NCBI GenBank assembly: GCA_927910885.1
Contig: CAKMOD010000003.1
Span: 1 to 28,433 of the forward strand
DNA: 28,433 bases
Source: an uncultured Prevotella sp.
Lineage (GTDB): Bacteria > Bacteroidota > Bacteroidia > Bacteroidales > Bacteroidaceae
Direction of reading: 5' to 3'
Below are positions 15,001 to 28,433 of this stretch, in pieces. The translations under genes and the position numbers were made by a program. Each line of letters starts with the position of its first letter. Within the stretch, counting starts at the first letter, position 1. The notes beneath the pieces are model-generated. The model had not been told where the DNA came from. It searched no databases and saw only the letters and a program-made list of their open reading frames with translations.

Positions 15001-18000
15001 AACTTCGCTCAGGCTGATGCGTTACAGATAGAGGCTCTTTATAATTACGACAAAACATTGCTTACTGCTTTTATAGAAACAAGTACGCTGCAATCTAAGA
15101 TTTCTAACATTAAGTTGCTCCAACAATTTAAGCAGAAACAGAACGATGCTTTGGTAAGAGCCGTTTCAGCTGCTCAAAAACTATACCTCAATAACAGAGC
15201 TACTTATTTAGAGGTGATAGATAGTGAGCGCGGACAGTTAGACTGTAAAATGGAACTTATTGACGCAAAGTCACAACAGCTCTCAACCCTTATAGAAATG
15301 TATAGTGCGTTCTTTTAGCACTAAGAAAGACTAAGGATTCTACTTTCTGCAGCTAATAAAGATGTTTTATTACGCTGCGGAAGGATTGAATTTTCTTTAC
15401 ATTGCTTCTATATATTTACGCTTAAAAAGGGTAAAAACCAAGCTCTAAAATCGCCTTTGTAAGTCGCTTGCTATCAGGGGAGTTGCAAAACAGCACTTTA
15501 AAAGGTGCTTAGCAAGACTTCAAAAGGGCGTTAGTTGCATTGCAAAAGGGCATCTTTTGAAAGCCAATTGGGCGTTAATTGAAAGGCAAAAGAGCATCTT
15601 TTGATTTTCAATCTTTGAAGTTTATTTACAAAATAGAAGAAATTAAAGAGGGATGCACATCAACTTGTGCATCCCTCTTTTCGTATCATTCCTCAGTTTT
15701 TCAGTTCCTCTTAGTCTTCTACTCGTTCAAAAATGAGAGTGGAAAAGTTAGTGTGGGACTGTTTAACATGAGGAGGTATGAGCGGATTAGTCGCTCAAAC
15801 CGAAGAGTTCTTTGTAGCCAGGGTTTTGTGTTAACTGCTTATTGAGCGCACGCTGGCTGGTAGGAACCATGCTTAAGTAATAGGTATCTAACCATCCACC
15901 ATGTGCAAGTGGACTCTCATAGGTGTAAATCCAACCGCTTCCAGCAGTGTTGTTCTCGGCAGAAGCCTTACCACTTCTCATGATTTCCTCGTAGTCTACA
16001 AACTGACCTGAGTAGGCATTAGCCTTTGGTGCATAGATATTATCGCTGGCAGTAGTCCACAAGCCACAAGGCTGACGGTTGACATAATAAGCTGCCTTTG
16101 CCCAACGACGGATGTCATAGAAGGCAAAGCCCTCACCGAACAACTCAATCTGACGCTCACGGCGAATCTCCCACAGCACTGGGTTTACATTGTAGTTACC
16201 AAACTTTCCGCCCTTACCTGTCCACCAAGGAGCATTACCCTTGTCACGATTAGGGTCGAAACTGTCGTTGATGTCAGCCACTGTCATGTGTGCAACACCC
16301 GCACGATCGCGCAGCTTGTTGATAGTCTTATCAGCCACAGCTTGGTCGAACTGCTGCAACTCCCATGCAGCCTCAGCATAGTTCAACAACACCTCTTCAA
16401 TCTTGAAGATTGGTTTATCAGCTGTACAGAAAGCCGATGAACCGGTTGAGAACTCCCACATATCATAGTTCTTCCAGAAGTAGTAACCCGTACGACAACG
16501 CATATATGGCACACGAGAGTCGGTTGTGAGGTTAGGACTCACTGGTGTAAGTGCAGCACCCCAGTTCTGTCCAGGACATCTCTTCATGCCCTCACCGCCA
16601 TAAGAACCACCACGCAAACACTTCTCGTTAGCACCCATATAGTCGATGTAGTAACGATATTTGGCAGCCTCATCAGCTGTAACGACATGACCTTGGTTGT
16701 TATCACCAGCCTTCAAGAACTTCCAACTCTTAAAGGTATTTACGTTATCAACCGCACCTTTGTGAGGAGCTACGACGTAAGGAGGTTGGATATTCTGATA
16801 AAGACGAGGGTCACGGTCAGCGAAGGTTCCCCACATGTCTTTGCCCTTACCACCCTGATAGCCAGAGGTTGTATTGCCGATTGGCAAACCATTCTTCATC
16901 AAGAACATATCCACCGTGTACTGAGGAACGTCAGCACCATTAGCCGCAATGTGTTCAAAGTCATTATAACGATTCATCAACACATTGTTTACAAACTCCT
17001 TGTAGAAGATAACTCCCGGCTTACCCTTTAGGCTCTCTGTGGTCCACATCTCGCCATATCCAGTAGCAGGTTGGTTTTGTTTATCCTCGCCCTTATAGAG
17101 AGTTGGATAAGCATCCATCAGTTCCTGCGATACCGTTAGACACTTCTGTAGATAGGTTTCATAAGGCTCGTTGAGTCCATGATACTTTGCCCATGTACCT
17201 TCGCGGAGTAAGAAACGTGACAAAGCTGCCTTAACAACATTTGCATTCACTGTGTTATCGCCATCGTTAAAGTTGCCGATGTTTGCTGCAGCATACTCTA
17301 ATCTTGCCACGATACTATCAGCTACTTCGGCACGTGGTGTACGTGGTCCGTAGCTTTCTGGCGAACTCTCGTCAAGCACTTTGTTCACCCAAGGCACATC
17401 ACCAAAGCGGTCGATGAGTTCCATATACCAGTAAGCCGAGAAGAAATAAGCCACCGAACGCCAATGAGCAGCCTGTGCCTCTGTGAGCGCACCATCATTA
17501 AGATGACTCAACATAATGTTCACTCGACGGATATAAGAGAAGTCCCATCCTCCTCCATCGGCTGTTGCCGTAATGGTTTGATAGGCGTATGGGTTGCGAG
17601 CATTATCACGATGGGTCACCAATCCGCCATACCAATCGCCATAGAATTGCGCATTCATATAGCTGTTGTTGATACTGGTATGGATGGTAGTGTTCGTGAA
17701 CATCTCGTAACAAGGGTTCATAAACGCCTTGAAATTATCGTATTCCTTAAACGCATTCTCCTCAGTGAGGTCGGTCAAAGGGTATTTCTCAAGAAAATTA
17801 TCATTGCATGCCGTTAGTGTTGTTGCTGCAACACAGATGGCTGTTAATATCTTTTTCATAAGTACTTATTATGATTAGAATGTGATACTTGCACCTAAAG
17901 AGATAGTGCGGTAATATGGATAGCCCCATGAAATGCCGTTGCTGAGAGCGTTAGCAGTTGATGATGGTGCCGTACCTTCTGGGTCATAGCCCTTTGGCAG

Positions 18001-21000
18001 ACTGCTGAATGTAGCGAGATTCTCGATACTTAGATAGAACTTAGCATCCTGTATGAAAGCTCTCTTCACCCATTCCTTAGGCAGGGTATAGGCAAGTGTG
18101 ATATTCTTTATACGCATATAGGCTGCATTCTGCAGATACTTGTCGCTTACACGAGTGTTAGAACCCACATTATTACCTTGATCATAAATACGGAACAGCT
18201 TACTATCTGGATTTACAGGAACCATATAATCGCTGCTTGCAGGGTCGTAACTCTTAGCTCTCCAATAGTCGGTTTGGTTCGCATAGAGTGCTTGGAACAC
18301 AGCATCGCCTGCTCCTGCGCCACCGAATGGGAACAGAGCTGGACCGCCAAGCCAGTAGTCTCGCTTGCCAACACCTTGCAAGAGCACTTCTAAACTCCAA
18401 CCCTTATAAGAAGCACCGAGGCTAATACCGAACTGATAACGTGCTGCGTCATTACCAATTATCTTACGGTCACCAGGGTTATCTACGGTATTATCGCCTG
18501 CATTGATTACACCATCAGTACGCAAGTCTTTGAACTTCACATCACCAGGTTGTGGATTATAACCATTGATTTTTACTACACCTTCTTTCAAAGTCCAAGT
18601 CTTATGCTTTGCATCATCAGCATTGAAGTCGTTGATAGTGTAATATCCATCCGTCTCATAACCCCATATCTCACCGATTTTTCTTCCTACATAATAATCT
18701 GAAAGCAGGCGAGACTCGTTATTAAACTTCGTGATTTCTGCCTGACTATCATAGATATTAAAGCCTACATGATAGCCGAAGTCACCAATCTTATCGCGCC
18801 ATGTCACGTTAAGTTCCCATCCTCTGTTCTTCATGTCAGCCACGTTCTGCAGCGGAGCGGCTGTACCTACAACCTTAGGAATCTCTATTCCAGCTGCCAA
18901 CATACCTGTTGTACGACGGTCGAACCAGTCGAATGTAGCAGTAAGGCGGTTCTTAAAGGCGTAGAGATCGAAGCCAATATTCAACGTAGTAACCTTCTCC
19001 CAAGTGAAGTTGCGGCTTACCAAGCCCGGAGAAGTGATGTAAGTGGTCTTTCCTTCACCATCCAAGATGTAAGTACCATTGCTATGTAGGCTCATTACTG
19101 GTGAGAACTGATAAGGACTGATACGCTGATTACCAACAGAACCATAGGAACCACGCACCTTAAATTCATCCAACCAGCTACGTGACCAGTTCATAAACGA
19201 CTCCTGACCTAAACGCCATCCCACACTCACTGATGGGAAGAAGCCAAAGCGATGACTCTTAGGGAACTTAGAAGAACCATCATAACGACCGTTTAACTCA
19301 AGTAAATAGCGGTCCATAAAGGAGTAATTCAAACGTGCAAAACCACTACGAATAGAATACTCAGAGTACTTATCATCAATGGTCTTCTCACCTGTTCCAC
19401 CTGCGAATGATGGTACGGTAGGAACTGCCTGAGCAAGTACATTACCATAGAAATAGCGATAGAACGACTTTTCTTGGTTGAAACCAGCCATCGCCTTGAA
19501 TGAATGTGCACCCCAACTGTGGTCGTAATTAGTAAAGATATTCAACGCATTATACTTTGTTGTAGCGTCATACATACGATAGAAGTCCTGACCTTTCTCA
19601 GTTGAATACTTAGCAGCCAACTGCACATCAGCAAATCTAAATCTGTTAGAATAGAACTGATAGTGCTCATCAGTGCGGTTATAGGTGTACTCACCAGTAA
19701 CGGTCCAACCCGGCAACAGTTTGAAGAGAGAGCGCAAAGAGATGCGTGGCACAGACTGCTCACTAAAAGCAGAAGGTGCATTGGTCAACATATTCAGAGG
19801 AGTCTGCGATGGTAAATCATCTGAAATACCAAGGATTTCACCCGGAATGAGTCCTTCTGGGTAATAGTTAATCAAACGAGTTGAATAGAAACCACTCATG
19901 TTTCCAACATTCTCAGGCGACTGTCGCACTGAATTAGTATAGGTAAGGGTTGCCTCTTGCGTAAACCATTTCTGCAAATCAGCTGAAACAAAGCCGCTGA
20001 TTGTCTTACGTCTAAACATATCTTTATCTGTAACCAATGGTCCGTTCTCACGGCTCAAGCTTCCAGAAACACGATAACGAATCTTGTCAGTTCCGCCAGA
20101 GATGGTCAGATTATGGTTGGTAATTGAACCTGTTGTAAGGATGTTCTTAGCCAAATTCTTCTCTGACAACCAGTAAACACGACCATCAGTGTCCTTAAAG
20201 ATACCATCGCCTACAGTTGCAACAGACGAAGGATCAGTCTGATACTTCTGCAAATAGTCGCGCCACTTGCTCACATCACCATTACCAGCCCAATAAGAAT
20301 TAGAATAACCAGCCTCAAGATAAGCATCCAAATACTGCATCAAAGAAGCCTGCTCCAAATGGTTGAGCGACTGCTCCCATCCTAAACTAAAATTATAGTT
20401 GGCTGTGAAACGTGCGTCATTCTTCGGATGTTTCAGTGTTACCAATATCACACCGCCTGCTGCACGCGCACCGTAAATAGCTGAACTGGCAGCATCTTTC
20501 AATACCGTTACACTCTCGATATCTTCAGGGTTCAGCGTACTCAGGTCGCCTTCTACGTTGTCAATCAAGACTAACGGACCACCTCCATTGATAGAAAGCG
20601 TACCGCGCACGTTCATAGACTTTGAATAACCGGGACCAGAACCACCGCCGATGGTAAGTCCAGGCATAGCTCCTTGCAGTGCTGCTGCAGCGTTTACGAC
20701 TGGTCTATCACCCAAGACGTCGCTCATCTTCACTTGAGAAACGGAGCCAGTGAGGTTGGCTTTCTTTTGTAATCCGTAACCAACAACGACCACTTCGTCA
20801 ATGGCTTTGACATTACTTTTCAGTGTTACAGCCATATTAGCAGCTGCTTTCTGCTCTGACTCGTCAAAACCTACGTAACGGAAAACCAGCGTAACGCCAG
20901 TTGGCACCTGTATAGAGAAGTGTCCGTCGAGGTCGGTAATCGTTCCATTTGACGTTCCTTTCTGCATAACAGTTGCCCCGACGAGCGGTTCGCCTTGGCT

Positions 21001-24000
21001 GTCTTTAACAGAACCTGTGATTGTTGTTAACGTTTGCGCGTCCACACACAGTGGGACAAGCAACAGCATGATGAGCAAAAGCCTGCCCATCGCTTTCATA
21101 GTTCGATGTAGATAAATGTTCATTTGTATAAATTTAGGTAAATTGTTTTCAGTTATCTATAGCTTCATTTTAGGTTGGCTATTCGCCATTATGTGCGTTC
21201 ATATCACCATCTCTGCGCCATGTCACACACATAGTAGTATGCCTTTTCAGGCGTAACCCTGCTTCTATTTAGTCGACTGCAACAACGTTCAAACTTATTC
21301 CTTTAATTGTTGTGCGTTTAGGTTTATTCTTGCTTGCAGCGGGGTTAGTAATTGTTTAGGGTTGTAAAGATATATAATTACATCAAATAAAAGGGGTATG
21401 CTTAACAATTATTAAGCATTTCAAGCCCTGCACTTCATTATATCTTACAAATGTTGTAGTGTTTTTATGGCATTATATTAGGCATAAGTTGTTTTCATAC
21501 AGAGAATATATTACAAGGGATTTGGTACTCCGAACCATTGGTGCGAAGTATCAACACCAAACGTGCTAAGCATCCGCACCACATGTGCGGAGCATCAACA
21601 CATCAATAGAAAAGAGTAAGAGCAAGGCTTAATCAGATATTATTAGATACGAATGGCAGGGGTTTGTGGGAGTTATTGACCGATCAATATTATTTTATTG
21701 TAGCCCTCTTCCTGCACTGACTACCCTACCCTGCTTGTCGGTTTTGATGGTAAGGGGATAAATGCTGTGGCAACCTGACTTGCGGTAAACGGCATAGGAG
21801 GTGTTTGGTCGTAAGGGGAGGCGACGAGGAGACAAGGTATCGCCATGTAAAACGACATTACAACAAGTGGGAAGGTTGTTGATTTCAAGGACAGATGGAT
21901 TGTAACTATCATACCAAAAGGCGTGTACATCCTTATTATAATGATAAAGAACTCATCTGCTGCATCTTCACCGATAAAGTATAAGCTACCACCACAGACA
22001 CAACCTTGCTTCACAACGAAGGCTTGTTTATCTATGTCAAAAGCAAGACCTTCACCATCAGAACAGCCATGTAGGAATACCAAGATGAATTCTATCATCA
22101 ACGTTGAGAGGAATACTGTGATTAAAAGTGTTTTATTCCTCGTTTTCAATACTCCTTTTTTCATGATCAAAACCTTTGTTCGTAGTAAGAATCTTATAAA
22201 CAAAAGAGTCAATGTAAACAGCAGTATGCTTACATTGACTTATAGTTGGAGAAAATCAATATTCCGTTTTATCTGTCTTTGCTGTCCATTGCTTAAAGAC
22301 TTCTAATGCTTCATTGCGTAAAAGGATCTCTGATGGCTTCTTACGATATTGCGGTTGTACGGCTATCTCCTGATAAATGAAATCGTCATCAAAACCTATG
22401 TCTGCAGCATCTTTGCGGTCGTTGGCATAGTAAATCTTATCGAGATGAGCCCAATAGATAGCACCAAAGCACATCGGACAAGGTTCGCAGGAGGTATAGA
22501 TTTCACAACCGCTGAGATCAAAGGTATTCAATTTCTGACACGCTTTGCGGATTGTAGAGACTTCTGCATGCGCTGTTGGGTCGTTGTAGATTGTCACACC
22601 ATTGCTTCCTTCGGCAATAATTTCACCATTACGAGCAATGACAGCACCAAATGGACCGCCCCCATTTCGTACACTGTCGGCAGAGAGTTTAATAGCTCTT
22701 CGCATCAATTCTTCTTTCGTCATTTCAGTTGTATTTTGTTAGTTCTTTTCTTCTTGTTCACGTATCTGCTGATAGATGCGGTCAAACACCTTTCTTAGCT
22801 CCACCTCACTGTCAATCGTCTTACGGATTGTTTCAAGATTCTTTGCATTCGGTGAGCCTGGAATCCATAGTTTCAGATAGCCAGAACGACCATATTTCTC
22901 TTTCATGTGGTCGCGGAAACGTTGCCACATCTGTTCATCATTCTTCTCTGGATAGTTCTCAATACCATAGAGAATGGCACGTGAGAAGACGACTTCTGGT
23001 TCAAGGTCACGATCAGCCTCAGCAACAATCTTACCATAAATGCTGCGTGGTACGCGTGAACTACTTGCCCGATGGTCTTCAACTGCTTCCTTCATAATCT
23101 TCAACTGCTCGGCTGAGAACCATTTTCGGAGTCGTGCATCGGCAATGAGAATCTTACCACTGGTGATATGATGAATGGCTCGTGGACCCGCCATACCAAG
23201 GTCGTGATAGGCAGCAATGACATATACCATATTCACATCGGCACCCGTTACGGCTGCCAAAGCAAGTGAACTCTTAATGACACGCTGCACGTGTCCGAGT
23301 CCATGACTCTTTCCAAAGTCATTATAGCGTGGGAGTATCTGTCGCTCCACAAAGTTCATTATTTCGAGGTTGGGCTGGGACATAGGGATTGGGTGATGGG
23401 TGATGAATGTTGGGTGATGATGAAATGAGATATTGGGTGAGGGGTGTTGGATGTTGGGTGAGAGGAATTAAAAGCGGGTTTATAAACCAACTAATGCAAT
23501 CGTGGTTGCTATACCATAGATTAGCATGTTCCGAGCGGTTTGCGCCAAGATCAGATTTAAATCCTTACCTTTCTTTATCCTCCTCATCTGCATGGCTGTC
23601 TTGTAATGTAAGATATTATAAGGTGCAAAGATGATGACCAAGAGAATAAAGGTAAGAAGGTTATGCCTATCTTCTAAAGAGAGAAGGAAAGATAACTGAA
23701 TATATGCCATAAGCCCCAAAGCTAAATAGAGTTTTTCAGCCTTTTCCTCGCCTATTCTCACAATGAGGGTTATCTTGCCATCACGCTTATCATTCTCTCT
23801 ATCACGGTAGTTGTTGACAACAAGAAGAGTGTCTATCACCAGACCGCAGATAACACCTGACATAATTACGTCAAAGCACAGGGCTTGAGAATGGTCAGGA
23901 AGGATGACGTATGTGGTGAAAACGACTGGTACAATACCAAAGAAGACCAGTACCAAGACATCGCCTAAGCCAAGATAAGAGAAGTAAGTGGTGTAAAGGA

Positions 24001-27000
24001 AGGCAAAGAGAACGCAGGCAGCACCAACGAGTATCATTTCCCAACCACCAAAGAAGATGAGGGGAATACCAACAAGAGAAGCTAACAACGAAGTGATAAC
24101 AAGTCCTATGCGCATGGCAGGGAGAGTTATCCAGCCCTCAGAACAAGCCCGCTTTGGACCTAAACGAGTGGCACGATCATCATTACCTTTCAAACAATCG
24201 AAGTAGTCATTGATGAAGTTGGAGTCTATCTGCATCAGAAAGGCAAAGAGAAAACAAAGAATGGCAGGGACAACCCGAAAGTTCTCCCCGCCACTTAGCT
24301 TCCAAGCCCAAGCAGTTCCTATCATTACAGGTACCATTGCACCTGTGAGCGTCTTCGGACGCGCAGCAAGTACCCATGCAGAAAGACTGTTGGTCTTTAT
24401 CTTGTCATTCTCTGAAATCACGTTTTCGTATGTCTAAACGATTAGTTAAAGAAGTTCCAGCTGATACCAAACTGCAATACACGCTGGTTCAATGGATAGT
24501 GAGGTGTATAGAAATACTTACCGCCTGCACCACTATTCACATGCGTGAACATTACGAAGAAGCGAGTATGCTGCAACTGGAAGTTAGCATAAGCATTCAA
24601 ATGTGGATAGTTGCCAATCTTTGTACGGCTCGCATCGGTTTCTTGTATACCAAAAGCACCGATTCCAGGTATGTACTCTGGCGCATAATAACTTGTGAAG
24701 TAACGACCGTCAACACCAAGGTCAACATCCAACACACGTGCTATCTTGAATCGTATAAACAGATTACTATAAGCGTTGAATGTCGGTACTGGGAGTATAT
24801 CTTCCTTACTTGACTTCTGCAATGTCAGCACGTTCTGCCAGTTTAAGATACCCAAACGGAAGTCCTGTTGTAGCTGTAAAGTCAGCAAGTTGATAGGACT
24901 GCTGGACTGACGAACATTCAAGTTGTTATGCTGTACGAGGTAGTTATCACCGCTTTGGATGCGGTCGTTCTGTATACCAAAGTAGGTATAGTTTTTGAGA
25001 ACATCATAGCCTACACGCAACTTGGTGCGTGTCTTCTTCAAAGAGAACTCGCCCAAGATGCGAGAATGTATCTCTTGATTGAGGTTATTGTCCCACATAT
25101 AATGCTTACCAAAGTACTGACCCATATAGAATGATGGGACAGAACGATGGAAGAAAGCTGTTGCAGCGAGTTGAACTGTATCACCCAAAAGAGGGAAACC
25201 GAGGTCAGCATGACCATCAACATGAACCTGCCCTGCCCTACTTCCAGCCAACCAAGCCTCAGCACTAACGTCATAATGGAACGTCTTACCCAGTGTCTTC
25301 AACAGCTGACCACCGACAGAAATATCATGTTGATTCCATGTCTTATCCCCATTATAGAATGCTACCGTAGATCCACTTGGCGTTATCATTGAAGGGAGAG
25401 CATAATGACGCAACTCATGAGAAACAAAAGCTTTCAGTCCTGCCTTCGCCCATTTGTTGAATCCCTCAAGCAAAGCTACCGCAAAGGTATTCTTCAATGA
25501 CCAGTGTTTTGTTCTATCAAAGATAGTATCATTGGCTGCAGTACCATAGTTAAAGTAGTTCTGCGCATAGAAATCAGTCGGAGTATCGTACGCTTGATAG
25601 ATACGACGGTAATTATCGAAACGCACTGTATGAATGAAACTCGTCACAGGTACATACTCGTCCTTCATCCATTTCTGAGTGGAATCCTTAGCCAAAGCAT
25701 CCTGCTTCTTGAGGTTTGCCATCTGAGTAGAGTCCTCCAAATTGACCGTCATACGCTCATTGGCATTAGCATTCTCCGCTGTTGTCTTCACTTGTGACGC
25801 ATCACCAGCAATGACAGCATCTTCAGGTCGACCTGCAGAACGCTTCTCCTTATCGTAAGCCTCCTCATCAAACTTCTCGCCCTTTGCCTTTGCACGACGA
25901 CGAGCCTTCTCTTTATCTTCTTGTGCTTCTTGTGCTTTCTGAGATTTAAGAGCAAACTGCTTTGCCTTAATCTCCTCTTCAGTCATCGGCACCTTACGGA
26001 AGAATCCGAGGCTATAACGATGGTTGAAGAACACATGTTGATTGTCATTTCTATTCCAATTCTGCTTCAAAATGGTTGGAATCTCTTCCTCGCTATAACT
26101 ATCGCGGAACGATTCTGGATGCGTGATATAGGCATCATTGGCAATACCACCATTCTCAGCGACCTTCTGATGATTCAAAGAAAGAAGCAAATGTGCCTGA
26201 TAGCGTTCACCTAAATAGCTTCCCCACATTGAATAGTTGAAGTGAGAAGCACTCTGACTGCTATAATATCCACGTCCGTATAGGTAATCAAACTTAAAGC
26301 CAAAACCCCACTCCTTACCTGCATTCACCGCAAAGAGTGCCTTAAATCGATCTTCTCCGTTGTTTCTATTACCTGCGGTATTATAAGAGAGAACCGTGAT
26401 TGGCGAAAGGGTTGAGGTAAACTGGAACTCATTTGGCTGTACGACAAACATATCATAGGGGTCGAGGAAGAAGAATTCTGACGTGGCAGGACGGTCAATA
26501 AAGATACGATTCTGACGTGGAGAACCCAAGTTACCTAAGGTATTATACTCCCCTCGCTTTCCGTAAGTGAGGTTAGAATTCATATACATATACGACAACG
26601 TATCGGGAACAGCAGACTTGCGGTCACCGAAACGTTCATCAATTGTCCACACCTTCAACCCACGTGGTATCTCCTTGTGCTCACTTTGTATAGAATCCGA
26701 ACGTCCTGCGTTACGATTGTTTCTATAACCATCAGCCGTGAAAGTACCATCATCATACGGAGTGGTGTCGTCTGTCTGTGCCATAGCAGCATTAGCCACC
26801 AACACAAAAAGGGCAAATAAGAAAGTAAGTTTCTTCATTTAACGAATAAAACGGAGTACGCTTTCGACCATCTTAAAGAGCATCGAAACAAGAATAATAA
26901 TTGTACCAACCGTAGTGTAATCGGTTAAGAAATAAACAATCACACCAACAAGCGCACCTAACATAAAGATAATGTTAAGCCACTGGCGGATAGGCAAGAA

Positions 27001-28433
27001 CCTATCTTCTGTCTCACGTTTATGACGACGACGTTCTGGACGACGTACCGTACTATTCTCTATTTCCATTTTCTTTTCTTTATTGTATTAAAAGTGTTTA
27101 CCAGCAGCTTTATTTTAACGCTTTATTCAGCACATTGCATTAGACAACGCCCATACGAACATTAGGTCGTTCTCCCTATTTATCACCACTGACAAACCCC
27201 AAAAATATCTTTTCTTTGTCTTACTTTAATGCCTGAGCAAAGCCTTCAAAGATGCTATTCTTACGATCAACAGTAGCACGACGGAACTTACCAGACACTG
27301 GCAAGAGACGGGTCTGCTTCTTATTGACAGCATACTTATCGGTAATCCACTGCTCTGCCGATAGGTCAGAAACATTGCCTTGAACATCATAACGATAAGT
27401 CAAACGGTTCATTGTCAATGTTGCCTGTCCGTCACGACAAGTTGCCTGAAGAACATAATTGAACTGAGTATAGTCCAAAGAAAGGAACGAAGATGAGAAA
27501 ATCAATTTCTCACGCATCGTTGCCACAATACTATGCTCACCCTTGTTCACCAAGGCAACCTTACTACCACTCAACTGATTGTCGCCCTGCGTGAGTTCTG
27601 TAAGAAAAGCAAACGCCTTGTCATAGAGTTCGTCAGCTGTTGCTCCAGGTACATTAAACGTTTCAGTCCATACCACCTGACCGTTCACCTCTGGAATAAT
27701 ACCCTTCTGAAGATAAAGATCCTTGTTTGCTTTACTATCCGCACTCACATTCTTATTAGCACGTGCTGCAGCAGTAGCTGGCGTTGTTGGAACAACCCAC
27801 GCATCTGAAGAAGTGTTGCTAACAGTCTTTGTAGTGATTGGTGCAGCCTTTGTTGCTGGTGCTACCGTAGTCGTCTGAGCTTTATTAGCAGCCTCACTGA
27901 GTGCCGCAGCCTCGCGCGACAATTGCTCAGCCTCAGCCTTCATATCAGCAATTTTCTTTTCTATATCCTTTGCTTTCGCCTTATCCTCAGCTTCCTTCTT
28001 AGCTCTTGCTTCAGCCTCAGCCTTCGCTTTTGCAGCGTTTGCCTTAGCCTGTTCCAAGGCTGCCTTAGCCTCCTCTAACTGGCGTTGTGCCTGCTCTAAC
28101 TTCTGTTCTGGAGTCAGCGTAGTCTGTGCCGCAGCCATCATTGGAAGGCACATAAACAAGAATATCAAAAATTTCTTCATAAGTTCAAACTTTTATCTAA
28201 TGATAATTTAACAAGCAAAGATACAAATTATTGTTTGCTTTATCGAACCTTTCAGCAAGTTTTTATCTTTTTTTTATTGAGACAGGATAATGAAAAGACA
28301 AAGTAACAGAAGAACAGAAGACAGGATAATGTAAGACAGAATAAGAAAAAGACAAAGTAACAAAAGAACAAAAACAGGGTAATGCAAAGACAAAGTAACA
28401 AAAGAACGAATGTTTACAGTGGTATAAATTTGT

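Overview
The window looks like chromosomal DNA of a Bacteroidota species, most likely an oral or gut Prevotella. The evidence is a SusC/SusD pair, Bacteroidota lipoprotein signal peptides, a menaquinone-type metabolism (menA), an anaerobic pyruvate formate-lyase pair, a Porin_10-like porin, a DUF4468 protein, an absence of Shine-Dalgarno sequences, and several TAnnTTTG-type promoter -7 boxes. The genus call is inferred from protein style and was not tested by a search. I see no tRNA, rRNA, transposase, phage, CRISPR or recognisable defence gene.

Layout. Positions 1-685 hold a terminator for a gene outside the window, a long intergenic repeat (copy A) and the terminator of the next gene. Positions 686-8259 are all on the minus strand: a secreted GH95 alpha-L-fucosidase, the pyruvate formate-lyase activase and lyase (pflA, pflB), and a GH109/Gfo-Idh-MocA family protein. 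Positions 8260-9630 are a 1.4 kb divergent intergenic region with repeat copy B, a composite inverted repeat and a good promoter. Positions 9631-15318 on the plus strand form a three-gene RND efflux operon (lipoprotein adaptor, inner-membrane pump, outer-membrane channel). Positions 15319-15786 are a convergent intergenic region with two hairpins and repeat copy C. Positions 15787-21123 are a SusC/SusD glycan-uptake pair on the minus strand with a 570-base upstream region. Positions 21695-28180 are all minus strand: a frameshifted small exported protein, guanine deaminase, an HD-domain hydrolase, menA, a large porin, a small two-helix membrane protein and a coiled-coil DUF4468 protein. The right edge is a degenerate tandem repeat.

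How the genes may work together. GH95 (removes terminal alpha-1,2-fucose), the GH109-like protein (family known for alpha-GalNAc removal) and SusCD (TonB-dependent glycan import) all suit foraging on host or other fucosylated glycans, but they are not in one operon. PflBA, menA and guanine deaminase are ordinary anaerobic energy and salvage functions. The efflux operon would move amphiphilic compounds across both membranes.

The most interesting signals are non-coding. A dispersed intergenic element occurs three times, twice in one orientation and once in the other. Its core is five degenerate units whose T-tracts (A-tracts in the inverted copy) are spaced 22 bases apart: exactly in two copies, and with one 21-base step in copy A. 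Two unrelated short intergenic arrays in the window also have a period of about 22 bases. A hypothetical gene at 21695-22164 can be restored to a coherent reading frame by one added base.
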